Source: Curtobacterium sp. MCSS17_015 (GTDB lineage: Bacteria > Actinomycetota > Actinomycetes > Actinomycetales > Microbacteriaceae). From it: 64,000 bases of DNA. How positions within the stretch are numbered: the first letter of the stretch is position 1; each line of letters opens with the position of its first letter. Location: NCBI RefSeq assembly GCF_003234265.2, contig NZ_CP126256.1:558001-622000 (forward strand), written 5' to 3'. Of this stretch, positions 1-8,951 are shown piece after piece. The position numbers and the translations under genes were made by a program. The notes beneath the pieces were generated by a model that was not told the DNA's origin, did no database searches, and saw only the letters and a program-made list of their open reading frames with translations.

Positions 1-2799
1 CGTCTTCCCCGTGAACCAGTCCGTCCAGGTGTCACCGGCCGGGAACCACACCGAGGTGGTCGCGGTGCCGTCGTCGCCGTTCGCCGTGGTCACCGGGGCG
101 ACCAGGACGTCCTCGCCGTACAGGTACTCCTTGCCGGCCTGCGCGTAGGACTCCTGTGCCTCGGGGTACTGCAGGTAGAGCGGCTGCAGCATCGGGGTGC
201 CCGTGCGCGAGGCGTCGGCGGCGAGGGTGTACGTCAGGGGGAGCAGGTCCTCGCGGAGGTTGAGGAACTGCTTCGCCGACGCGTTCGCCTCGGCCGGGTA
301 CTGCCAGGGCAGGCGGTCGCTGTGGTTGCTGTGCAGGCGGTCGATCGGCTGGAAGGCGCCGAACTGCACCCAGCGGGCGTACATGTCCGGCGGGAGCTGC
401 GTCGTGCCGGGCTCGGCACCCTCGATGCCGTACTGGCCACCGTTGTGTCCGCCGATGTCGTGGCTGATCGCCGACAGGCCGGTGGCCGCCGACTCACCCG
501 GCGTGTAGCCGACCTGCGCCGCGAGCTCCTGCCAGCTGGAGGTGGTGTCACCGGTGAAGTGCAGCGTGGTGCGCTTGTCCGCCCACGGCCCGGTGGGCAC
601 GGCCTGCGGGTTGCCGTAGCCGCCCGCGGTCAGCGAGCCGTACGCGCGGGAGAACGCCAGACCGCGGCCCTCGAGCTGCTCGTCCGTGTACTTCGCGTAC
701 TGCTGGTTGATGAACGAGTCCGGCGTGACGCCGTTGGCGGAGTACTTCGAGTTCTCGCTGCAGCACCAGTCGAGCCACCACATGTCGACGCCCTCGGGCT
801 GCAGGGTGTCGTGGAGCTCGAAGTAGGCCTTGAGCTGGTCGGGGTCGGACCAGTCGAACAGGTAACGGTCGCCGTCGCCCTTGGTGAGCTTGCCCTTCGC
901 GGTGGCCTGCGCCGTCGCGAACTCCGGGTCGCTGCCCGAGATCGACGGGTGGATGTTGAGCGTGTTGTGGATGCCCTGCTCGTGCCAGTCGGCGAGCAGG
1001 CTCGTCATGTCGGGGATACGGGCCGGGTCGACCGACCAGCCGTTCCACTTGCTGTCGCCCTGGTTCGTGGTGCTGCCGGTCTTGTAGTCGGTGTCGATCG
1101 CCATCACGTCGACGGGCACGCCCTCGTCCTGGAAGCGCTTCGCGATCGCGAGGTAGTCCTCCTGCGAGCGGTCGTAGTACTCCGAGTACCAGACGCCGTA
1201 GGCCCAGCGGGGCAGGAGCTTCGACGGCCCGGTCAGGGTCGCGAGGTCCTTGAGTGCCGTCGTGTACTCGGTGCCGTACCCGAACACGTAGCCGTCCTGG
1301 TAGCCCTCGCCGCCGTGGTCACCGCGGGGGGTGGTCTGCTCGGTGGCGGTGTCGTACAGCGCCGACGCGGTGTCGTCGAGGAGCGACCAGCCGTCCTGGT
1401 AGAGCAGGCCGGGGTTGGTCTTCACGGAGCCGTTCGCCGTGTCGAGGTCGCGTCGGTACCCGCCGAGCGGGGCGTGCGCGGTGAGCAGCGGTGACGACTG
1501 GTCGACGACCGCGATGGTGTCGATGTTCACGTTGCAGTTGTTCTCGACGGTCGGGCAGCCGAGCGTGACGTCGTTCGCTCCCGCTGCCAGGTGCACCGGG
1601 ATCGTGGTGGTGTTCCAGTAGTCCCAGCCGCTGGTGGGGGCGAGGCTGCCGGTGGTGGCCTCCTGGCCGGCCGGGGCGACGGTGAGCTCCGGGGAGTTCG
1701 CCGTGCCGTTCGCGTACCGGACCTGCAGGGCGTAGTCGCCCGCCTTCGGCACGCCCGTCACGTGCGTGGTCAGCGCCGAGTCCGCGCCGCCCCACAGCCC
1801 GGAGGCGAAGCCGTCGCCCGAGAACCCGTTGTGGTCGGTGGCGACCTGCGCGTTGCCGGCGCGTCCGGCCTCCTCGGCCTCGCACACCGCGCCGAACGCG
1901 CAGTCCTCACCGTCGGAGGCTGCCGTCGGTGCCGGGTAGTCGGCACCGGACGGGACGATCGCCAGGCTGTCGATGTTGACGCGGCCCGAGTCGGCGGCGG
2001 TGCGCTCGATGCGCACGGTGTGGGTGCCGGCGGTCAGGTCGAGGGCCGCCGTGGTCTGCTTCCACTCGTCCCAGTTCGCGCCGGCCGGCAGGCGCAGCGT
2101 CACGGGCGCCGCGTCGTCGACGACGATGCTCAGGGTGCGGGTCTCGACCTTGCCGTCGCCGCCCTGCGAGTTCGCGTACCGCATGGCGAGGTCGTAGCTG
2201 CCGGCCTCGGCGACGGTGGTGCGGAACGTCATCGTGTTGCCGACGGACTCGAACCCGGCCGCGAAACCGCTGCCGGTGTACCCGCCGTGGTCCTTCGCCG
2301 GTGCCACGCCCTGCAGCGCGAGCGTCTCGGCCTCGCAGAGCGACCCGATCGTGCAGTCCGGCGTCTCGGCGGCCACCCACGGGGTGCCGGTGACGGCCTG
2401 GCCAGTGGACGACGTCAGCTCGACCTGGAGGTTGTCCTGGGTGAAGTCCCCGGACCCCTCGCGGTACTTGACCGTCATCTTCCCGGTGCTCAGCGTCAGC
2501 CAGCCGTCCGCCCGCGTCTGCGTGAACGGCGTCGCGGCGAAGTCGTCGCGACCGATGACGTTGAACGTGCCCTGGTCGATGAACTGGGCGTCACCGGCGT
2601 ACTCGGTCCGGATCAGGGTGGGGGAGAGCACCTGGAAGCGGGCGTCTCCCGACACCACGGTGCGGGCGTCCGGCGCGGCGGCTGCCGGCAGGGCGGAGAT
2701 GCCGAGGCCGCCGAGCGCGAGAGCGCCGACCAGAGCTCCGGCGAGGGACGACCCGAGTGCGCGTCGGCGCCTCCGGGTCGAGATGAGAGTGGGACGCAA
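1..2799 (-). CDS. Secreted GH31 family glycosidase with two CBM35-like modules (partial, 3' end outside window)
   Basis: Glycoside hydrolase family 31 (alpha-glucosidase/alpha-xylosidase type), secreted. Reading leftward from TTG 2799 the protein opens with an Arg-rich n-region and an Ala/Leu/Gly hydrophobic core ending in PAAAAPDA, a signal peptide. An N-terminal beta-sandwich part (about residues 50-140) is followed by two tandem CBM35-like modules (about 146-285 and 295-430; both carry CEAE, DH.G(Y/F)(S/T)G.GF and VNID), then more beta-sandwich and the GH31 barrel from about 530. The expected nucleophile is D677 in WWLDW and the acid/base D781 in SHDIGGH. The start is TTG, chosen because GGAG lies 7 nt upstream and the signal peptide follows directly. 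At least 933 residues are present; the C-terminus lies beyond base 1. The substrate cannot be fixed from sequence; plant or microbial alpha-glucan or xyloside is plausible. Confidence 0.9.
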   Translation of the reverse strand, partial: MRPTLISTRRRRRALGSSLAGALVGALALGGLGISALPAAAAPDARTVVSGDARFQVLSPTLIRTEYAGDAQFIDQGTFNVIGRDDFAATPFTQTRADGWLTLSTGKMTVKYREGSGDFTQDNLQVELTSSTGQAVTGTPWVAAETPDCTIGSLCEAETLALQGVAPAKDHGGYTGSGFAAGFESVGNTMTFRTTVAEAGSYDLAMRYANSQGGDGKVETRTLSIVVDDAAPVTLRLPAGANWDEWKQTTAALDLTAGTHTVRIERTAADSGRVNIDSLAIVPSGADYPAPTAASDGEDCAFGAVCEAEEAGRAGNAQVATDHNGFSGDGFASGLWGGADSALTTHVTGVPKAGDYALQVRYANGTANSPELTVAPAGQEATTGSLAPTSGWDYWNTTTIPVHLAAGANDVTLGCPTVENNCNVNIDTIAVVDQSSPLLTAHAPLGGYRRDLDTANGSVKTNPGLLYQDGWSLLDDTASALYDTATEQTTPRGDHGGEGYQDGYVFGYGTEYTTALKDLATLTGPSKLLPRWAYGVWYSEYYDRSQEDYLAIAKRFQDEGVPVDVMAIDTDYKTGSTTNQGDSKWNGWSVDPARIPDMTSLLADWHEQGIHNTLNIHPSISGSDPEFATAQATAKGKLTKGDGDRYLFDWSDPDQLKAYFELHDTLQPEGVDMWWLDWCCSENSKYSANGVTPDSFINQQYAKYTDEQLEGRGLAFSRAYGSLTAGGYGNPQAVPTGPWADKRTTLHFTGDTTSSWQELAAQVGYTPGESAATGLSAISHDIGGHNGGQYGIEGAEPGTTQLPPDMYARWVQFGAFQPIDRLHSNHSDRLPWQYPAEANASAKQFLNLREDLLPLTYTLAADASRTGTPMLQPLYLQYPEAQESYAQAGKEYLYGEDVLVAPVTTANGDDGTATTSVWFPAGDTWTDWFTGKT

Positions 2800-3126
2800 A
2801 GGTGTGCTCCTCGTGGACGTCGTCGTCCGGTCGTTCGTCAGCGGGAGGCCGACAGCGATCTGGGTGAGGTCGTTGCGCGAGCACCCCCTGGCCGCCCGCG
2901 TTACAACGTGGGAAAGAGTAAAGCTCACAGGCGGTTCAGGGAAGTCCGACAGGAGACCGGAGGGTTCGCGGTCGCGCTCAGCGGACCGGACAGGAGGCCC
3001 GGATCACCGGATCAGGACGCCCTCGCGCTGGCGGCCGCGAGGGCGAGCGCGGGGACCGGGCCAGCGCGACGCGACGCGACGCGGGCCATGATGAGGAAGT
3101 TGAGCCGCCCGTTCGAAGGAGCACCA
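2800..3126. other. Intergenic region between divergent GH31 and membrane-protein genes
   Basis: 327 bp without a convincing gene. The only AT-richer island is about 2899-2930 (ttacaacgtg ggaaagagta region), upstream of the GH31 gene on the minus strand, and is the best place for its promoter or a sugar-responsive operator; no clear -35/-10 pair is visible. A copy of the recurrent aggaggcccgg element lies near 2991-3001, and a gcgac tandem run lies at about 3065-3083. Confidence 0.4.
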
Positions 3127-4149
3127 TTGCGAGTCCTGATCTTCCTGCTGACGATCATCATCACGACGGCGCTGTCCCTGGGCGCCGGGCTGCTCGTCGG
3201 CTTCCAGCTCCGGGACGCATCCGAGGGTCTCCTGATCGCGGCGGCCACCACCTCGCCGTTCCTCGTGATGGGTCCGGTCATCATCGGGGCGCTCGCCGGC
3301 TCCTGGGACCACCGGTCGTCAACGGAGAGCCGTCGGTTCCTGGGCCGGTGGTTCTCCGGCGTGGTCGCGATCGACGCCGCCGCCGTGGTGATCGTGGTGC
3401 TCGCGGCGCTGTCGGCTCAGGCCCCGATCTGGGTGCCGGTCGTCCTGGCGATCGGCACGGCGGTGTTGCTCGCGAGCGCGCGGCCCCTCGGCGCGCTGTT
3501 CCGACGAACGGAGCGCCCGATCCCCGAGACGCCGGGATCGTCGATCGCGGACGCTGGGGTCGTCCGTCGCAAGGTCCGTCCGATCGCCGTCACGTTCGTC
3601 GTCGCGGCGATGGTCACGTCGATCGGGGCTGCGCTGCTCATCGCGCTCGGCGGCGACGACGGCTCGGAACTCGCGCAGACCGTCTTGCTCGCCGGGCAGC
3701 TGACCTTCACGGCGACGGCGATGGCGGCCGCCGTCGTGTCACTCCCGTACGGCCGCGCGCTCCGGGACACGGCCGGTCGTGACATCGGTCGGGTGCATCG
3801 CTTCGGGAAGGTCGTCCTCGGGGGCAAGCCCCTCCCGCTCGACGAGGCCGAGCAGCGCGGTGCTGTCGAGTACGCCCGTCTGGCTCCGCTCGCCCTGCAG
3901 TTCCAGCTCGTCTTCCTCGGTCTCCTGTACGTCGGGATCGCGTTCCAGTTCGTGTCGACGGCGATCCGCGGCGACCTCGGTGTGCTCCCGGCCGTCGTCC
4001 TCACCGCGATGGTCGTCGTCCTGCTCGTCACGGTGCCGTTGACCGTGCGCCGGATCCGTCGCGCACGGACCTACGCCCAGGAGCACCGCACCGAAGCCGA
4101 TGCGCCGTCCGCGGTCGGGACATCCACGGAGCCCACGGCGTCACTCTGA
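3127..4149 (+). CDS. Polytopic membrane protein, function unknown
   Basis: A 340-residue protein with about eight hydrophobic helices (for example IFLLTIIITTALSLGAGLLV at the N-terminus, LVFLGLLYVGIAFQF and VVLTAMVVVLLVTVPLTV near the C-terminus) and an Arg-rich cytoplasmic tail. No catalytic motif was recognised. I chose TTG 3127 because AAGGAG sits 5-6 nt upstream and the product then starts directly with a transmembrane segment; an in-frame ATG at 3088 would add 13 residues but has no ribosome binding site. It stands alone between a divergent glycosidase and a convergent CPBP protease. Confidence 0.75.
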   Translation: MRVLIFLLTIIITTALSLGAGLLVGFQLRDASEGLLIAAATTSPFLVMGPVIIGALAGSWDHRSSTESRRFLGRWFSGVVAIDAAAVVIVVLAALSAQAPIWVPVVLAIGTAVLLASARPLGALFRRTERPIPETPGSSIADAGVVRRKVRPIAVTFVVAAMVTSIGAALLIALGGDDGSELAQTVLLAGQLTFTATAMAAAVVSLPYGRALRDTAGRDIGRVHRFGKVVLGGKPLPLDEAEQRGAVEYARLAPLALQFQLVFLGLLYVGIAFQFVSTAIRGDLGVLPAVVLTAMVVVLLVTVPLTVRRIRRARTYAQEHRTEADAPSAVGTSTEPTASL

Positions 4150-4174
4150 TCGAGCGTCGACGGCAGCGTGATGG

Positions 4175-4897
4175 TCAGCGCGGCCAGGTCGCGACGACCG
4201 CCACCGCGTTGAAGAGGACGTGCGCCAGGACCGCGCCACCGAGCCGGTTCGTCATGGCGACGAGCGTGCCGGTGAGGGACCCGAGCGCGAAGGTCGTCAG
4301 GAACACCCGGAAGCCGTCGAGCTGGGTCGTCCCGGCGCCGAGCAGGACGTGCAGCACGGCGAACAAGAACGCGGTCAGCAGCACGGCCATGAAGCGTGTG
4401 CGCGGGGTGAGCTCCTCGGCCATCCGGCGTTGGAACAGCCCGCGGAAGAAGACCTCCTCGAGGAACGGGCTGACCAGCACGATGCCGATCGCCGACACCA
4501 CGAGCAGCGTGATGTCCGGCGTCCCGAGGGTGGGGACGGGCTCCAGGCCGGTCCTGCCGCCGAACGCGATCCCGAGGAACGCGTCGAACACGCGGACCAG
4601 AATGACGATGCCGATCGCGAAGATCGCGTCCCCGATCTCGAGCCGCAGGATCCGGCCACGGCCCGGGTTCGGCGACCGCCGCAGCACCCAGACGATCCCC
4701 GCCACCAGGGGCAGCCAGACGGCGAGGTCGGCCGCGAGCACCTGCAGGACGGGCGACGGGATGCCCCCGCTGCGGCTCACGCCGCCGACGACACGGGCCA
4801 GGATGACCGCCACCCCGAGGGCGACGAGCAGGATGACCAGGTCACGCTGGCGGCTGGTGTCGGGCTCGGCGTGCTTGACGTCGGACTCGGTGCTCAT
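4175..4897 (-). CDS. CPBP family intramembrane metalloprotease
   Basis: A 240-residue membrane protein of the CPBP (CAAX protease and bacteriocin-processing, Abi) family. It shows the three family motifs in order: EEVFFR (EExxxR), FAVLH (FxxxH) and HVLFN (HxxxN), on hydrophobic helices, with the expected metal-binding Glu and His residues. Such proteins act in the membrane; known roles range from prenyl-protein processing to bacteriocin immunity, and none is fixed here. Start ATG 4897 is preceded by TACGGT ending 6 nt upstream (4904-4909), the leaderless arrangement seen repeatedly here; a longer frame to 4984 lacks support. It is divergent from the EPS locus and convergent with the preceding membrane protein gene. 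Confidence 0.88.
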   Translation of the reverse strand: MSTESDVKHAEPDTSRQRDLVILLVALGVAVILARVVGGVSRSGGIPSPVLQVLAADLAVWLPLVAGIVWVLRRSPNPGRGRILRLEIGDAIFAIGIVILVRVFDAFLGIAFGGRTGLEPVPTLGTPDITLLVVSAIGIVLVSPFLEEVFFRGLFQRRMAEELTPRTRFMAVLLTAFLFAVLHVLLGAGTTQLDGFRVFLTTFALGSLTGTLVAMTNRLGGAVLAHVLFNAVAVVATWPR

Positions 4898-4981
4898 GGG
4901 GTCACCGTAGAGGACGCGACGACCGGAACACACGACACAGCCGAGCGTTGCTCGATCATGTGGCACTATTTGAATGCCGTA

Positions 4982-5000
4982 CACCGGGACATCCCCGGTG
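4982..5000 (+). promoter_or_regulatory. Small hairpin in leader of the EPS kinase gene
   Basis: Inverted repeat caccggg (4982-4988) / cccggtg (4994-5000) with a 5-nt loop, 54 nt upstream of the tyrosine kinase start. It could shape the 5' leader of the EPS transcript. No run of T follows, so it is not an obvious terminator. Confidence 0.3.
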
Positions 5001-5054
5001 CACCTGTGCTGGGACCACAGGAGAGCGGCGGAATCGTCGGGGAAGGCGGGCCGC

Positions 5055-6500
5055 GTGGAACTACGCGACTACATCACAGTGTTGCGCAAGGGGTGGGTCC
5101 TCATCCTGGTGTTGGCACTCGTCGGAGTGGCCGCGGCAGCGGGCTTCTCGTTGCTGAAGAAGCCGGTCTACTCGGCGTCCGCGCAGGTGTTCGTGTCGAC
5201 GGAGACGTCGGGCAGCGCGAGTGACCTGGCGCAGGGCAACACCTTCACGCAGCAGCGTGTCCTGACGTACTCCAACCTGGTGTCCACGCCGATCGTGCTC
5301 CTGCCGGTCATCTCGAAGCTCCAGCTCGACATGAACGCCGACCAGCTCGCGACGATGGTGTCCGCGACCGCGCCGACGGACACGACTCTCATCTCGATCG
5401 CGGTGAATGACATCGACCCCGTGCGCGCAGCCGACATCGCGAACGCGGCCTCGCAGAGCCTCACCAACGTCGTCGAGAACATCGAGGCGACCGATGCGGA
5501 CGGCACCAGCACCGTCAAGCTCACCCGCGTCAAGCAAGCCGACGTGCCGAGCGTCCCGGTGAGCCCGAACGTGCCGGTCAACGTGGCTTTGGGCCTGTTG
5601 GTCGGGCTCGCGCTCGGCGTCGGCATCGCCGTCCTCCGCGAGACCCTCGACAACCGGGTCCGCACCGAGCAGGACGTCGAGAAGATCAGCGACAAGCCCG
5701 TCGTCGGCGGCATCGCGTTCGACAGCAAGGCGTCCGAGCGTCCGCTCATCGTGCAGGTCGACCCGCGCAGCCCTCGGGCGGAGTCCTTCCGCACGCTCCG
5801 CACGAACCTGCAGTTCCTCGACCTCGGCACCGGCTCGCGCACCTTCGTGATGACGTCCTCCGTCCAGTCCGAGGGCAAGAGCACCACGGTCGCCAACCTG
5901 GCGATCGCGCTCGACAGCGCCGGGTTCCGCGTCATCCTCATCGACGCCGACCTGCGCCGTCCCCGCGTGGCCGAGTACATGGACGTCGACACGAACGCCG
6001 GGCTCACCGACGTCCTCATCGGCCGCGCCGAGCTCGAGGACGTCGCACAGCCCTGGGGCCGCGGCAACCTCGTCGTGCTCCCCGCCGGCCAGATCCCGCC
6101 GAACCCGTCGGAGCTCCTCGGATCGCGTGCCATGCAGGACCTCATCGAGCGACTCGAGGGCGAGTTCGACTACGTGCTGTTCGACGCCCCGCCGCTGCTG
6201 CCCGTCACCGACGCCGCGATCCTGTCGAAGAAGGCGTCCGGCGCGATCGTCGCCGTGGCGTCGGGCAAGACGCACAAGGGCCAGTTCGCCGCCGCCGTCT
6301 CGGCGCTCGAGAACGTCGGCGCACCGATCGCCGGGTACGTCATCACGATGATGCCGGTCCGCGGTCCGGGCGCCTACGGCTACGGCCGGTACGGCTACGG
6401 GTACGGCTACGGGCTCGAAGAGGACGCGAGCACGCCGAAGGTCAAGCCGCCCAAGCGCGGCGGGAAGAAGCTCGGCGCACTGAGCCGCGCCGAGCGCTGA
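5055..6500 (+). CDS. Polysaccharide co-polymerase / tyrosine autokinase (Wzz-BY-kinase fusion)
   Basis: A 481-residue fusion of a Wzz-type chain-length regulator and a BY-kinase, controlling EPS polymerisation and export at the membrane. TM1 lies at about residues 15-33 and TM2 at about 175-195, bracketing an extracytoplasmic Wzz domain with a Pro-rich segment before TM2. The kinase half has Walker A (QSEGKSTT, about 271-278), Walker A' (VILIDADLRRP, about 293) and Walker B (YVLFDAPP, about 373), ending in a Tyr cluster (GPGAYGYGRYGYGYGYG, about 438-455), the usual autophosphorylation tail. Start GTG 5055 has GGAAGG upstream and places the first residues (VELRDYITVLRKGW) as in homologues. It is the first gene of the plus-strand EPS run. 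Confidence 0.93.
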   Translation: MELRDYITVLRKGWVLILVLALVGVAAAAGFSLLKKPVYSASAQVFVSTETSGSASDLAQGNTFTQQRVLTYSNLVSTPIVLLPVISKLQLDMNADQLATMVSATAPTDTTLISIAVNDIDPVRAADIANAASQSLTNVVENIEATDADGTSTVKLTRVKQADVPSVPVSPNVPVNVALGLLVGLALGVGIAVLRETLDNRVRTEQDVEKISDKPVVGGIAFDSKASERPLIVQVDPRSPRAESFRTLRTNLQFLDLGTGSRTFVMTSSVQSEGKSTTVANLAIALDSAGFRVILIDADLRRPRVAEYMDVDTNAGLTDVLIGRAELEDVAQPWGRGNLVVLPAGQIPPNPSELLGSRAMQDLIERLEGEFDYVLFDAPPLLPVTDAAILSKKASGAIVAVASGKTHKGQFAAAVSALENVGAPIAGYVITMMPVRGPGAYGYGRYGYGYGYGLEEDASTPKVKPPKRGGKKLGALSRAER

Positions 6501-6516
6501 GACGAGGTCGGGGGAC

Positions 6517-7452
6517 ATGGACACTCGCCGGGGAACCCGAAACCTCGGCTCGACGGTGACACGGTCGACCCTCGTCTGGGTCGCCGTCGTGGTCGTCGTG
6601 CTGGTGGTCATCGACATCGCGCTCGTCACGCTCGCGCTCGGTCGCACCGCGCCGAACGCCGGTGACCAGGCGGGCCCCATCCCCACCTTCTCCGCTCGTC
6701 CCGACGCCAGCACCAGTCCGACCCCCACTCCGTCTGCGGACGCGGCGGGCGACACGCGTCGCTTCCTGTCCGCGGTAGACGGCCAGGAGGCGTGGCGCGC
6801 CTCCGGTGGTGCGACGTGCGGCGGTGCCGCAACCACCCTCGAACACACCGTGGACGGTGGGGTGACGTGGGTGCCGGTCGCGCTCGGACCGGACGTGTCA
6901 ACGGTGATGGCGATCCGGGCCTCGAGTACAGACCTGGCGATCCTGGCGGGCATCGGTGCGGAGTGCACCCCCACCGTCCGAACCAGCGCCGACGACGGCG
7001 CCACCTGGACGGACGGCACCCCCGGCGCAGCCGGTGCCGGCATCTCGACCGCCGGCGTCGTCACGTCCACCGGCGTCGTGGAGCCGCCCTGCACCGACCC
7101 GATCGAGGCGTACCAGGGGCAGCAGACCTCAGTCGTCATCTGTGACGAGCAGGTCGAGTGGCGGTCCGGCGCTGGCGCGTGGGTCGACGTATCGGTGGGT
7201 GGGGTCCGCGCGATGGCGGACAACGGCGACGAGTACCTGTTGGCCCGTGTCGGTGCCGAAGCGTGCGAGGGCGTCGAAATTGCCTCGATGACGGCGATCG
7301 GCGTGACGCCGGAGACCGGCACGCCTGCCGTCGGCTGCGATGCCGACGCGAGGACGACCGGCCCGATCAGCCTGGATCGCGTCGGGGAGAGCATCTGGCT
7401 CTGGGCCGGCGACTCCGTCTCCGTCTCGGTGGACGGCGGCGTCACATGGTGA
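6517..7452 (+). CDS. Membrane-anchored Asp-box (BNR-like) protein in the EPS locus
   Basis: A 311-residue protein with one N-terminal TM helix (about residues 20-42), a Pro/Ser/Thr-rich linker and an extracytoplasmic domain with Asp-box repeats (S/V-x-D-x-G-x-T-W): VDGGVTW, SADDGATW and, as the last residues, VDGGVTW. Asp boxes mark beta-propeller blades such as those of sialidases, but no sialidase catalytic Arg triad or other active site is evident. Six to eight Cys residues suggest disulphides. ATG 6517 follows cgggggac. It begins 16 bp after the kinase gene and ends 13 bp before the priming transferase, so it is co-transcribed with both. Its role in EPS assembly is unknown; sensing or scaffolding outside the membrane is a guess. 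Confidence 0.75.
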   Translation: MDTRRGTRNLGSTVTRSTLVWVAVVVVVLVVIDIALVTLALGRTAPNAGDQAGPIPTFSARPDASTSPTPTPSADAAGDTRRFLSAVDGQEAWRASGGATCGGAATTLEHTVDGGVTWVPVALGPDVSTVMAIRASSTDLAILAGIGAECTPTVRTSADDGATWTDGTPGAAGAGISTAGVVTSTGVVEPPCTDPIEAYQGQQTSVVICDEQVEWRSGAGAWVDVSVGGVRAMADNGDEYLLARVGAEACEGVEIASMTAIGVTPETGTPAVGCDADARTTGPISLDRVGESIWLWAGDSVSVSVDGGVTW

Positions 7453-7465
7453 CCCGGTGGTGGAC

Positions 7466-8932
7466 ATGACGGCGGGCGTGCTGCGGGTCTCGGCTCCCAT
7501 TGGCTCCACCGAAGAATGGAGCCGGTCCTACTCGCGCCGCGTCCTGGTCACCGACCTCCTGGCGCTCTTCTGGGTCGTCTTCGGCGTGCAGATCGCCTGG
7601 CTTGGGCTCGACTCGAACCTGGCGACGAACACCGCCGACCTGCGCCTCAGCTACACCGGGATCTCCATCGTCGTGATCGCCGTGTGGATGAGCGCCCTCG
7701 CGCTGTACGACACCCGCGGCCACCGGGTCATCGGCGTCGGCAGCACCGAGTACCGCCTGGTGGCGGACTCGAGCGTGCGAGTGTTCGGGGTCCTGGCGAT
7801 CGCCGCCTACCTGCTGCACGTGGACCTGGCCCGCGGGTACATCCTCATCGCGTTCCCGGTCGGCATCCTCGTCCTGCTGCTGTCGCGGTGGATATGGCGC
7901 CAGTGGCTCGTCGCCGAGCGGAAGCGGGGGAACTACTCCGCCAAGGTCCTGCTGGTCGGTTCGACCAGCAGCGTCCTGCACCTGGCGCGTGAGCTCGGCC
8001 GGTCGCCGGAAGCCGGCTACCGCGTCGTGGGCGCGGCCGTCTCAGCGGGGACGCGAGGCGTCCTGCCCGGCTCGACCGTGCAGAGCTTCGGCGGGTTCGA
8101 CGACCTGACCGAGGCCCTGGCCGAGACGGGTGCCGACACCGTCGTCATCACCAGCGCCGACGACCTGCCGCCTGAGCGTGTCCGGCAGCTCAGCTGGTCG
8201 CTCGAGCCCGGCCGGCAGCACCTGGTCGTCGCCCCGAGCCTGACCGACATCGGTGGCCCGCGCATCCACACCCGCCCGGTGCAGGGCCTGCCGCTGATCC
8301 ACGTCGAGACGCCGACCTACTCGGGGCGAAAGCTCTACACGAAGCGGGCGTTCGACCTGCTCGGGTCCTCGGTGCTCATCCTCGTGCTGTCGCCGCTGCT
8401 GTTGGTCCTGGCCCTGTTGGTGAAGCTGACGTCGCCGGGGCCAGTCTTCTTCCGGCAGGAGCGCGTCGGCCTGAACGGCACCATGTTCCACATGATCAAG
8501 TTCCGGTCGATGGTCGTCGACGCCGAAGCTCGGCTCCAGGAACTCAGCGCTCTCGACCGCGCCGAGGGCAACTCCGTCCTGTTCAAGATGAAGAATGATC
8601 CTCGTGTGACTCGCGTCGGTGCCTACATGCGGCGCTACAGCTTGGACGAGGTGCCGCAGCTGTTCAATGTCTTCATCGGCAACATGTCCCTCGTCGGACC
8701 TCGTCCGCCGCTCTCTCGCGAGGTTGAGCGGTACGACGTGCACGTGCACCGGCGATTCCTGGTCAAGCCGGGCATGACGGGCCTGTGGCAAGTCAGCGGT
8801 CGGTCGGACCTTTCGTGGGAGGACTCGGTGCGGCTGGACCTCTACTACGTAGAGAACTGGTCTCTGGTCGGTGACTTGACCATCCTGTGGCGGACTGCGC
8901 GCGCTGTGATGCATTCGCAAGGGGCCTATTGA
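7466..8932 (+). CDS. EPS priming polyprenyl glycosylphosphotransferase (sugar transferase)
   Basis: A 488-residue polyisoprenyl-phosphate hexose-1-phosphate transferase (WbaP/WcaJ/CpsE type) that loads the first sugar-phosphate of the EPS repeat onto undecaprenyl phosphate. Four N-terminal TM helices are followed by a nucleotide-binding-like cytoplasmic domain (KVLLVGSTSSV...) and a C-terminal catalytic domain with the membrane re-entrant helix (KRAFDLLGSSVLILVLSPLL), SPGPVFFRQERVG, KFRSM, the Asp-Glu pair in SLDEVPQ, VGPRPPL and KPGMTGLWQVSGR. ATG 7466 is preferred; in-frame GTGs lie at 7457 and 7460. The catalytic half is nearly invariant in the family, so the class call is firm; the sugar (glucose, galactose or another) is not determined. 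Confidence 0.93.
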   Translation: MTAGVLRVSAPIGSTEEWSRSYSRRVLVTDLLALFWVVFGVQIAWLGLDSNLATNTADLRLSYTGISIVVIAVWMSALALYDTRGHRVIGVGSTEYRLVADSSVRVFGVLAIAAYLLHVDLARGYILIAFPVGILVLLLSRWIWRQWLVAERKRGNYSAKVLLVGSTSSVLHLARELGRSPEAGYRVVGAAVSAGTRGVLPGSTVQSFGGFDDLTEALAETGADTVVITSADDLPPERVRQLSWSLEPGRQHLVVAPSLTDIGGPRIHTRPVQGLPLIHVETPTYSGRKLYTKRAFDLLGSSVLILVLSPLLLVLALLVKLTSPGPVFFRQERVGLNGTMFHMIKFRSMVVDAEARLQELSALDRAEGNSVLFKMKNDPRVTRVGAYMRRYSLDEVPQLFNVFIGNMSLVGPRPPLSREVERYDVHVHRRFLVKPGMTGLWQVSGRSDLSWEDSVRLDLYYVENWSLVGDLTILWRTARAVMHSQGAY

Positions 8933-8951
8933 TGAAGGGGACCTTGCTCAA

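Noticed and set aside
322..1494. Long plus-strand open frame opposite the GH31 gene, Arg/Val/Gly-rich
   Set aside because: It is the mirror of a well-supported GH31 reading frame in very GC-rich DNA; composition is typical of antisense frames and no domain is recognisable.
6517..7452. Sialidase
   Set aside because: Asp boxes are present, but the catalytic Arg triad, Tyr/Glu nucleophile pair and FRIP motif are not.
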